DNA of 26,389 nucleotides from Methanobacteriota archaeon (GTDB lineage Archaea > Methanobacteriota > Methanobacteria > Methanobacteriales > Methanobacteriaceae), in the NCBI GenBank assembly GCA_023409695.1, contig JAEYQZ010000207.1:1-26389 (forward strand), read 5' to 3'. The notes beneath the pieces are model-generated. The model ran no database searches. It saw nothing but the letters and a program-made list of their open reading frames with translations, and was not told where the DNA came from. Shown here in pieces: positions 1 to 6,715 of this stretch. A program made the position numbers and the translations under genes. How positions within the stretch are numbered: the stretch's first letter is position 1; every line of letters begins with the position of its first letter.

Positions 1-1
1 T

Positions 2-616
2 ATAATACAGATCGCAGTAAATATAAGAGATCAATTTAAAAAACCAGTTGAACGTGTTTTTGGACTTTTAGCCAGTGGTATCAAATTTGAATTTGAATAC
101 CTTCCAGATAAAACGTTTTCAGATAACGTAAGTTTATTCCACCAGAAAGTGCAGCATGAACTAAATGGAAATAAAATTTTAGAGCCATTAATTGGATATT
201 ATATCGACCCTACACTTGTAGACGGAATTAACTTTGCTACTTACGGCAGATGGGTATCTAATGATTTCAGCAGGTACGAAAAACTATCCGGATTTATAAA
301 GAACAAAACAAATAAAGCAGTAACTATATCAGACCAGATCATAGATAACATGCCTGGGCTGATGATATCTAATTTAGGTAAGGTAAAAACTCAGAAAGAA
401 TCCGATTCTCTTAAACTGGACCATTTACATTTCGTTACTTCATCTTCTCCTTTTTTAGACCTTGTTATGGGTGTAGTAACCGTAAACGGGAAATTAACGC
501 TTACTTTAAATTATATGGAAGGCGATAATTCAGGTGAATCCAGTATAGAACTGGAAAAAATAATGTGTAAAAGTATTGAATATTTAAATAATGCAATACA
601 GGGTAACCCCATTTAA
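2..616 (+). CDS. Condensation-domain-like acyltransferase, C-terminal part (5' truncated)
   Basis: An open frame runs in from the left edge (codon 2-4 is already coding) to a TAA at 614-616, giving 204 residues of a longer protein. A GTG at 149 could be read as a start, but the frame is open and protein-like upstream (IKFEFEYLPDKTF), so the gene almost certainly begins outside the window. The segment GLMISNLGKVKT followed by a strand-rich VNGKLTLTLNY resembles the C-terminal half of the CAT/condensation superfamily (alcohol acetyltransferase, PapA-like and NRPS condensation domains), where a 'SNLG' turn and a 'ngkltltl.y' strand are common. The diagnostic HHxxxDG motif would lie in the missing N-terminal half, so the acyl substrate cannot be inferred. 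The gene ends 181 bp before a convergent glycosyltransferase. Confidence 0.6.
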   Translation: MIQIAVNIRDQFKKPVERVFGLLASGIKFEFEYLPDKTFSDNVSLFHQKVQHELNGNKILEPLIGYYIDPTLVDGINFATYGRWVSNDFSRYEKLSGFIKNKTNKAVTISDQIIDNMPGLMISNLGKVKTQKESDSLKLDHLHFVTSSSPFLDLVMGVVTVNGKLTLTLNYMEGDNSGESSIELEKIMCKSIEYLNNAIQGNPI

Positions 617-754
617 TAAATCATATTTAATGTTGTGTAAATAGTATTTGATTAAGTAAACTGCACCTTTTAAAAATATAATCATATATAATCAATAATA
701 TTGCAATTTAGCATAAAACAGGGGCTATGCACGTGATCATGGACGTTAACGTTG

Positions 755-786
755 AAAAAATAAATTTATAAATTAATATAAATTTA
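755..786 (-). terminator. Hairpin plus T-run, end of the glycan cluster
   Basis: On the minus strand, 12 nt after the stop of the last glycan gene, a perfect 10-bp inverted repeat (arms 761-770 and 777-786, loop 771-776) is followed directly by six T residues (760-755). The stem is A/T only, so it is weak, but the stem-then-T-run order fits transcript ends, and archaeal termination depends chiefly on the T-run. Confidence 0.5.
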
Positions 787-797
787 CATATTAAATT

Positions 798-1697
798 TCA
801 GGGGTTTCTGTCTGTTATTCTTTTTGGAATAGTCTTAAGGGTAAGGAATATAAAAGTTAACGGCGTGATTACAGGATAAATTATATTAAATCTGTTTAAA
901 ATGTCATTTTGAGTACCTATCATAAATGGGACTATGCATGTTTTGTAGAAAATATTTTTCAGGGCTTTATAAGATAATCCACTGCCATACTCTTGAAAGA
1001 TATAGACACATAGCACTAAAGAGTCATGATACCATCCTTTTATGTCAGTTATTTCTCCAAATGAAGCATTGTCTCCATGTAAACGGTATTTTGAAAGTGT
1101 CTCTTCCATATAATAAAATTGATATCTATAGGCTAAATCTGCGTAAAATTGGGTGTCATTTAGATATTTCAAATTTTCACTGTATCTCATATCCTGGATA
1201 TTTTCTCTTTTCATGATAATACCAGAACCAGAAAGCCATGAGTTAATAATCTCCTCAAATACATATCCATGAGGAGTGGCGTTTTTATATTTCTCACTGG
1301 TTATCTCGCCAGTAAGGTTTGAATTTGAGTCAATTATTGCAGAGTTACACCATACCACCAAATTTTCATCTCTTTCAAGGATTTTCAGCTGCTTTTCCAA
1401 TTTTTCATTTACCCACATATCATCTGAAGCTATTAATGCAATATATTTTCCTGTTGAGTTTTTTATACCTTCATTTATGGTTTTTGCAATCCCTAAATTC
1501 TTCCTGTGGAATATTTCTTTAATCCGATTGTCTTTTCGGGCAAATTCCATGATAATTTGCTGGGATTTATCCTTAGATTCATCATCTATAATAATAAATT
1601 CTAAGTCTTTGAAAGTTTGTCCCAAAACACTTTCAATTGCTTCCCCAATAAACTTCTCATGATTATATGATGGCATTATTACGCTGACAACTGGCAA
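798..1697 (-). CDS. Family 2 glycosyltransferase
   Basis: 299-residue inverting GT2 (GT-A fold) enzyme expected to transfer a sugar from a nucleotide donor to a growing cell-surface glycan at the cytoplasmic side. The N-terminus VVSVIMPSYNHEKFI is the canonical first strand. IIIDDESKD (D38, D39) binds the nucleotide, and ASDDMW (S91-D93) is the metal-binding DxD-like motif. The C-terminal region (about 265-290) is hydrophobic and ends in a basic tail, so peripheral membrane attachment is possible. The start is a TTG at 1697. It is preferred because the first beta strand is lost if the internal ATG (MPSYNHEK) is used, and because AGGTGAC lies just upstream. The start is 2 nt after the stop of the aminotransferase gene, so the two are translationally linked. 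Last gene of the cluster. Donor and acceptor unknown. Confidence 0.9.
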   Translation of the reverse strand: MPVVSVIMPSYNHEKFIGEAIESVLGQTFKDLEFIIIDDESKDKSQQIIMEFARKDNRIKEIFHRKNLGIAKTINEGIKNSTGKYIALIASDDMWVNEKLEKQLKILERDENLVVWCNSAIIDSNSNLTGEITSEKYKNATPHGYVFEEIINSWLSGSGIIMKRENIQDMRYSENLKYLNDTQFYADLAYRYQFYYMEETLSKYRLHGDNASFGEITDIKGWYHDSLVLCVYIFQEYGSGLSYKALKNIFYKTCIVPFMIGTQNDILNRFNIIYPVITPLTFIFLTLKTIPKRITDRNP

Positions 1698-1699
1698 TT

Positions 1700-2791
1700 T
1701 CAGTCACCTTTCTCCCTTAAACAATCTGTAACTTTTAAAATTTCTTCGTAGTCCATCCAGGGATGCAATGGCAATGATAATATTTCATTACATATTTTAT
1801 CAGTTGTATCTAACTTAAAATCATTAAAATTCAGATAGGCCTTCTGCTTATGAACCGGTATTGGATAATGTATTTGAGCATTGATATCGTTTTGAAGAAG
1901 TTTCTTTTTTAGATAATCCCTATTTTTACTCCTTATTACATAAAGGTGGTAAGCATGTTTTGCAAAGCGTTTTTCAACAGGTAAAATCACATCAGAGTCC
2001 TGAAGAAGTCTGCGGTATATCTCCGCATTTTTTCGCCTGCGTTCAATCCATTTATCCAGATGTTTTAATTTAGTTTGAAGAATCACCGCCTGTAATTCGT
2101 CTAGTCTGCTGTTAACTCCAACAAAATCATGGTGATACTTCTCGGATTGCCCATAATTTCTCATCTGAATCAGTTTTTCTTTAATTTCTTCGTTATCCGT
2201 GACTACTGCACCGCCATCTCCATAGGCCCCTAAATTTTTGGTAGGATAAAAACTAAAACAACCCATATCTCCAATACTACCTGCTTTTTTCCCATTGTAT
2301 TCTGCACCATGTGCCTGGCATGCATCTTCTATCACATAAAGACCGTAGTCTTCCTTTAGTTTACAGATAGGATCCATATCTGCAGGGTGTCCATATAAAT
2401 GTACAGGCAAAATAGCCTTAGTTTTCTCTGTTATCTTTTCCTCTATTTTTGATACATCCATACAATATGTATCATGATTTATATCAACAAAAACAGGTTT
2501 AGCACCACTCCTGCTAATAGCATCAACTGTTGAAATGAATGTATGTGAAACTGTAATTACTTCATCGCCTTTACCTACTCCAATGGATTTAAGCGCAAGA
2601 AAAAGAGCATCAGAGCCAGAATTCACACCCACTGCATAATCAGTACCTGTATATTTTGAAAAGTTTTCTTCAAACTTTTTCACTTCTTCCCCAAGTATGT
2701 AAAACCCCGAATTAAGAACTCTTCGAATATTACGATTCAATTCTTCGCTTATAGAAAGATATTCTTTTTTCAAATCAGTTAATAAAACCAT
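1700..2791 (-). CDS. DegT/DnrJ/EryC1/StrS sugar aminotransferase (FdtB/QdtB-like)
   Basis: PLP-dependent sugar aminotransferase, 363 residues from the ATG at 2791. Visible hallmarks are VNSGSDALFLAL (phosphate-binding loop), VIEDACQAHGAEYNG (Asp that contacts the PLP ring), and FYPTKNLGAYGDGG with the Schiff-base lysine at about K185. The C-terminal PLHPWMDYEEI is also typical. With the nearby FdtA-like isomerase it most likely aminates a dTDP-3-keto-6-deoxyhexose to dTDP-3-amino-3,6-dideoxy-galactose or -glucose, using glutamate. The family assignment is firm; the product is inferred from context. Start: a GTG at 2797 overlaps the upstream stop as GTGA, but the ATG at 2791 has GGGG eight bases upstream and is preferred. 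Cotranscribed with the gene before it (stop at 2794) and the GT2 after it. Confidence 0.9.
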   Translation of the reverse strand: MVLLTDLKKEYLSISEELNRNIRRVLNSGFYILGEEVKKFEENFSKYTGTDYAVGVNSGSDALFLALKSIGVGKGDEVITVSHTFISTVDAISRSGAKPVFVDINHDTYCMDVSKIEEKITEKTKAILPVHLYGHPADMDPICKLKEDYGLYVIEDACQAHGAEYNGKKAGSIGDMGCFSFYPTKNLGAYGDGGAVVTDNEEIKEKLIQMRNYGQSEKYHHDFVGVNSRLDELQAVILQTKLKHLDKWIERRRKNAEIYRRLLQDSDVILPVEKRFAKHAYHLYVIRSKNRDYLKKKLLQNDINAQIHYPIPVHKQKAYLNFNDFKLDTTDKICNEILSLPLHPWMDYEEILKVTDCLREKGD

Positions 2792-2793
2792 AG

Positions 2794-3801
2794 TCACATC
2801 CCCACATCCATTAATTCCACAAAAAGGTCCATTCTAATCATTACAAACATTAAAAAGCTCATCAAGATCAACTTCCATTCATAAGAGTCATAAACAATAG
2901 ATCTTGCCCCAAATCTCTCTTTAAAATCAATTAAACCCCTGTTCAAATAGCGGCCGTTATTTTCTGTAGATATACCAAAATCAAAATATTTTTTTCCGCT
3001 GCAATAATGGTTAATTATCCTATCATAGATAAAACTAGATGCATATAATCCCATTCCCCTCTCAGTCGCTCCCTGATACTGTGCATGGACAACATTTTCA
3101 CTCTCATAAATTAACAGCCCATCCACCATTTCGCCCATGTATTCAACTGCAAAGAGTTTTATATTCTCAGGAAATTTACCCGCTAAATATTCCATTTCAT
3201 CTGCGGTATGAGTAGGATTTTTACCATACTTTTTTACCAATTGTTCTCCTTTCAAACCCATAAAAGTATCAAAATCATAACTTCTTTTTAAACTTAAACC
3301 TTTACTTTCAGCTTTTTTCGTATTTCGCTTCATATTTTTACTAAAAGGTATCTTAAAATCCATTTCTATAGTTGATGAGACTTCTCTCTTTATTAAAGTA
3401 GCATTGTTAATAAAAAGAGCATATAAATCTTCTTCAGCAGGATATGAATGATAAATATGAGGTATTGCTTTATAAAGGAGTTTTACAAAGCCTTTCTCTT
3501 TTAAATATTCTTTTAATGAATCAAATATCTGCAGCATTAAATTAACGTTCATATTTTGATTAGTTATAATACCTCCAAAGGTCAATCCCGCATGACTGAA
3601 CAAAGTATCTCCCTCAATATTTGCAGGCATCAAAGCAACTGGTTCATTTTCTTTAAAGAAAATTAAGGAATGATCTTCAAATCTATCAGAATGGTATTCC
3701 ATGTAATCCCTCAAAAAAAAGAACACCCCATTTTTGGAATCCTTTACGAAATTATCCCAGAGTTCTTTTTCTTCAGGTTTATATCTCTTTATTTTAACCA
3801 T
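2794..3801 (-). CDS. FemAB/GNAT-like acyltransferase, paralogue A
   Basis: 335-residue protein of the FemAB-related GNAT type (the fold shared by peptidoglycan-bridge aminoacyl transferases and some sugar N-acyltransferases). Typical traits are the early LWDNFVKDSKNGVFFF segment, the central basic KNMKRNTKKAESKG stretch followed by a second domain, and the late HAQYQGAT, YFDFGIS and LIDFKERFGA motifs. It is a close paralogue of the next gene upstream. Unlike that copy it has a C-terminal extension of about 20 residues, LILMSFLMFVMIRM plus an acidic tail, that could touch the membrane. Lying between an FdtA-like isomerase and a sugar aminotransferase, it is a candidate for N-acylating the 3-amino sugar; this is inference. 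GGTGAT sits 3 nt before the ATG. Its 3' end overlaps or abuts the aminotransferase start. Confidence 0.75.
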   Translation of the reverse strand: MVKIKRYKPEEKELWDNFVKDSKNGVFFFLRDYMEYHSDRFEDHSLIFFKENEPVALMPANIEGDTLFSHAGLTFGGIITNQNMNVNLMLQIFDSLKEYLKEKGFVKLLYKAIPHIYHSYPAEEDLYALFINNATLIKREVSSTIEMDFKIPFSKNMKRNTKKAESKGLSLKRSYDFDTFMGLKGEQLVKKYGKNPTHTADEMEYLAGKFPENIKLFAVEYMGEMVDGLLIYESENVVHAQYQGATERGMGLYASSFIYDRIINHYCSGKKYFDFGISTENNGRYLNRGLIDFKERFGARSIVYDSYEWKLILMSFLMFVMIRMDLFVELMDVGM

Positions 3802-3836
3802 TTAATCACCATTTAAGCGTATTCTGTAATAATTTT

Positions 3837-3844
3837 ATTATATA
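3837..3844 (-). promoter_or_regulatory. Candidate TATA box for paralogue A
   Basis: The 205-bp gap between the two FemAB-like genes contains, on the minus strand, a CTTATATAATAAAAT stretch about 36 bp upstream of the ATG at 3801. This is the right distance for an archaeal box A with a short leader, so paralogue A may be transcribed separately. The rest of the gap is A/T-rich with no other clear structure. Confidence 0.4.
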
Positions 3845-4006
3845 AGTTTTAAATTAATTATAAATCCTCAAAATTCCAATTATTATTCTTTTTAGAAATT
3901 TAACAGCCCATTTATATATTTAAAAGCTCAATATGCTGTTTATTAAAAATTTAAGGAATATCCCAATTAGGGCCCTTAACTTATCAAAATTTCAGATCAT
4001 TTTAAA

Positions 4007-4939
4007 TTATAAATTCAGTTCATATGAATCATACACCGTAGATCTTGCACCAAATCTCTCTTTAAAATCAATTAATCCTTTGTTTAGATAAAACCCATTA
4101 TTTTCTGTGGATATACCGAAATCAAAATATTTTTTTTCCGAGTAATGGTTAATTATTTTATCAAAAAGTAAACTTGGAGCATGCAGATCCATCCCCAGTT
4201 CATCAGCTTCCTGGTACTGCGCATGGATTATGTTCTTATTTTCGTATATTACTACTCCGCCAGCCATAATTCCATTCTGCTCAGCTGTAAATAGTTTTAT
4301 ATTCTCAGGAAATTTACCCGCTAAATATTCCATTTCTTGTGCTGTATGGGTAGGTTTTAATCCATATTTTTTAAACAGCTGTTCTTCTTTTAAAACCATA
4401 AAAGTAATGAAATCATGACTTCGCTTTATTTTCAATCCATTATCCTGAACTTTTTTAATATTTCGTTTTATATTCCTGCTGTAGGGGATTTTATAAGCCA
4501 GTTCTATAGTTGATGAAGCTTCTCTCTTTATTAAAGTAGCATTGTTAATAAAAAGAGCATATAAATCTTCTTCAGCAGGATATGAATGGTAGATATGAGG
4601 TATTGCTTTATAAAGGAGTTTTTCTATACCCTTTTCCTTTAAATATTCTTTTAATGAGTCAAATATCTGCAACATTAAAGAAGTTTTCATTTTTCGGTTG
4701 GTTATAATGCCCCCAAAGGTCAATCCTGCATGACTGAACAATGTATCCTCTTCAATATTTGCAGGCATCAGAGCAACTGGTTTATTATTCTTTATGAAAA
4801 TTAAGGAATGATCTTCAAATCTATCAGAATGATATTCCATGTAGTCTCTCAGAAAAAAGAACACCCCATTTTTGGAATTTTTCACAAAGTTATCCCATAG
4901 TTCCTTTTCTTTTGCGTTGTATCTTTTAATCTCAATCAT
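4007..4939 (-). CDS. FemAB/GNAT-like acyltransferase, paralogue B
   Basis: 310-residue tandem paralogue of the gene downstream. It shares the same architecture: LWDNFVKNSKNGVFFF near the N-terminus, HAQYQEAD and YFDFGISTENNG in the C-terminal domain, ending at YDSYELNL without the hydrophobic tail of paralogue A. Residues about 110-142 are identical in both copies, whereas the middle (about 150-190) is clearly diverged. FemAB-type proteins transfer aminoacyl or acyl groups to amines; here the acceptor may be the 3-amino-sugar made by the neighbouring FdtA and DegT proteins, or a cell-wall peptide. No direct evidence decides between these. Start is the ATG at 4939 with GGTGG 4 nt upstream. A 70-bp gap separates it from the isomerase gene, and it lies downstream of that gene in the same direction. 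Confidence 0.75.
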   Translation of the reverse strand: MIEIKRYNAKEKELWDNFVKNSKNGVFFFLRDYMEYHSDRFEDHSLIFIKNNKPVALMPANIEEDTLFSHAGLTFGGIITNRKMKTSLMLQIFDSLKEYLKEKGIEKLLYKAIPHIYHSYPAEEDLYALFINNATLIKREASSTIELAYKIPYSRNIKRNIKKVQDNGLKIKRSHDFITFMVLKEEQLFKKYGLKPTHTAQEMEYLAGKFPENIKLFTAEQNGIMAGGVVIYENKNIIHAQYQEADELGMDLHAPSLLFDKIINHYSEKKYFDFGISTENNGFYLNKGLIDFKERFGARSTVYDSYELNL

Positions 4940-5009
4940 TTGACCACCCTTAGCAGATTATAGGTTTAGAGTAGTTGGAAAAAATTTATTTTAAGTAGTT
5001 GCTTTTTAT

Positions 5010-5444
5010 TTACTTGGCTTCTATATCATCCAGTGCAGCTTCTTTAAAGTTTGAATAGTTTCTAATATAATCATCCTCACTAAATGATTCAGAGGCTAAA
5101 ACTAAGCACACAGAACCTGAAGAAAAGTTATCAAGCTCACGCCATACCATCTTAGGTATGTAAAGACCATAATAAGATCTATTCAAGTGGAAACGTTCTT
5201 TATTCTGGCCATCATCCAGTATAACATCAAAACTACCATTTGCTGCAATAATAAATTGTTCTAATCCTTTATGCGCATGTCCTCCCCTACTCTCTCCTCC
5301 AGGGACGTCATAAAGATAGTAAACTCTCTTGATTTCAAAGGGCACATGCTCAGTTTGTTCAATAAATGTCAGGTTACCCCTGTTGTCTTCAATTTTAGGC
5401 AGATATATTATTCTGCATTCTGATATTCTCGGTTCTTTAAACAT
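5010..5444 (-). CDS. fdtA: dTDP-4-dehydro-6-deoxyglucose 3,4-ketoisomerase (FdtA/QdtA, WxcM-like cupin)
   Basis: 144-residue single-domain cupin, the full length for the family. It converts dTDP-4-keto-6-deoxyglucose to the 3-keto isomer, the step before 3-amination. The segment SRGGHAHKGLEQFI carries the HxH pair (H56, H58), matching the catalytic histidines of FdtA and QdtA. IEDNRGNLTFIEQ and IKRVYYLYDVPGG are family signatures, as is IPKMVWRELDNFSSGSVCLVLAS. Sequence reading alone cannot tell an FdtA (galacto product, leading to Fuc3N) from a QdtA (gluco product, leading to Qui3N). The partner aminotransferase is three genes downstream. The ATG at 5444 has GGTGG 5 nt upstream. The substrate would come from RmlA/RmlB, which are not in the window. 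Confidence 0.88.
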   Translation of the reverse strand: MFKEPRISECRIIYLPKIEDNRGNLTFIEQTEHVPFEIKRVYYLYDVPGGESRGGHAHKGLEQFIIAANGSFDVILDDGQNKERFHLNRSYYGLYIPKMVWRELDNFSSGSVCLVLASESFSEDDYIRNYSNFKEAALDDIEAK

Positions 5445-5476
5445 TCAAACCACCTACTTCATTTTTATTATTTAAT

Positions 5477-5500
5477 ATCGTTTCGTGATTTTTAAACGAT
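5477..5500. repeat. Inverted repeat in the 119-bp gap upstream of fdtA
   Basis: Perfect 7-bp arms ATCGTTT (5477-5483) and AAACGAT (5494-5500) with a 10-nt spacer, located 33-56 bp upstream of the isomerase start and downstream of the GT4 gene. It could be an operator, a weak terminator or an mRNA hairpin; nothing in the sequence decides. Confidence 0.3.
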
Positions 5501-5563
5501 TTCAGTGAAATTCAAATCTTAAATTTAATTTTAAGGCGTACATGCGAAATTATAATTCATTTT

Positions 5564-6691
5564 TCAGTAATTATAAACATCTTTATAAACTTTTAAAGTT
5601 TCCCAAGCGGTTTTCTTCCAATTAAACATTTTAGATCGTTTTATACCTTTCTTAATAAGTGTATTCATTGTTTCATCATCAGAAAGTATCCCATTAATAG
5701 CAGCGGCAAGTTTTTTAGGATCGTAAGGGTTGATGAGTTTTGCAGCATCCCCAACTATTTCAGGTAAAGAACTGCTACAGGAAGTTATAACTGGAGTGCC
5801 GCAGGCCATAGCTTCTAATGGGGGCAAACCAAAGCCAGCATATATACATGGATATAAAAAAAGATCCGCAGCATTGTAAAGACCTACCAGATCATCATCA
5901 GAAACCACACCTGTAAAAATCACATGGTCTTCAAGCTTCAAAGCAGTTATAATCTGAAATATCTCTTGAGCTCTGTCTACAGCGCCTCCAACCATCACCA
6001 GTTTATGTTCTAAACCATCTTTTCGCGCTAAGTAATATGCCTCAAGCAGACGGGGGATATTTTTAATGGGATGTAAACCTCCCACAGACAGAATAAAATT
6101 GGAAGGTAGGCTGTATTTTTTTCTTACTTCTTCAATTTGTCGTGAACTTAACTGCCTGAATTTTTCATCTTTTCCATTATAGATTACTTCTATATCCTCT
6201 TCTGGGACATTCAAATATTCCATGATATCTTTTTGAGAATTGTATGAAACTGTAATTATCTTATCTGCCTTATTAATGGTTTTTTTAAGAAGTAAACGGT
6301 GCAGCATTACATCTCCCCTCTTAAAAAGATTTGGAAATAACATCGGTGTTAAATCATGCACAGTAATTACTTTTCTAAATGGCTGGTTGAAAGTAAATGG
6401 CCCCAACTCATAAGGGTCATGAACAACATCCAGATCATATTTTTTCAACTCCCGAGGTAATGTGAAGTGTCTCCAGAACATATAACTTCCCCAACCCCTT
6501 ACAAATCGATTTTTTGGGATAATAATCTCATTATTCTGGCTGTATATATCCAAATTATTCTTCAAATAATGTATAAGATGATAGTTATTCTCAGTATCCA
6601 TTTTATTCAGATTTTTTACAATTTGATGAGTGTAAACACCAATTCCCCCATTATATTCATCTATAAAGTTGCTAACAATTCCTATATCCAT
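5564..6691 (-). CDS. Family 4 glycosyltransferase (GT-B)
   Basis: 375-residue retaining GT-B enzyme. The N-terminal domain opens with MDIGIVSNFIDEYNGGIGVY, where the GGIG loop binds the donor. The C-terminal domain shows ILSVGGLHPIKNI (199-212), VMVGGAVD (232-239), and GFGLPPLEAMACGTPVITS (286-304), followed by LPEIVGDAA. The EX7E pair normally reads E-G-F-G-L-P-P-L-E; here the first Glu position is Ala285 while the second, Glu293, is kept. The protein is otherwise full length and intact. Role: addition of one sugar to the surface glycan in the cytosol; donor unknown. Start is the ATG at 6691 with GGAGGT 5 nt upstream, 24 nt after the membrane-protein gene, so it is probably in the same transcript. 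Confidence 0.9.
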   Translation of the reverse strand: MDIGIVSNFIDEYNGGIGVYTHQIVKNLNKMDTENNYHLIHYLKNNLDIYSQNNEIIIPKNRFVRGWGSYMFWRHFTLPRELKKYDLDVVHDPYELGPFTFNQPFRKVITVHDLTPMLFPNLFKRGDVMLHRLLLKKTINKADKIITVSYNSQKDIMEYLNVPEEDIEVIYNGKDEKFRQLSSRQIEEVRKKYSLPSNFILSVGGLHPIKNIPRLLEAYYLARKDGLEHKLVMVGGAVDRAQEIFQIITALKLEDHVIFTGVVSDDDLVGLYNAADLFLYPCIYAGFGLPPLEAMACGTPVITSCSSSLPEIVGDAAKLINPYDPKKLAAAINGILSDDETMNTLIKKGIKRSKMFNWKKTAWETLKVYKDVYNY

Positions 6692-6715
6692 AATTAACCT
6701 CCAGTTAGATTTGAT

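Noticed and set aside
149..616. 155-residue protein starting at the GTG at 149
   Set aside because: The same frame is open back to position 2 with protein-like sequence and there is no ribosome site before the GTG; treated as a partial longer gene.
926..1662. Several plus-strand open frames over the final glycosyltransferase gene
   Set aside because: They lie antisense to a clear GT2 gene, are rich in Phe/Ser/His from the reverse of A/T-rich codons, and resemble no protein family.
2794..4939. Duplicated DNA considered as an insertion sequence or mobile repeat
   Set aside because: The repeat boundaries coincide with two homologous genes; there is no transposase, terminal inverted repeat or target-site duplication.
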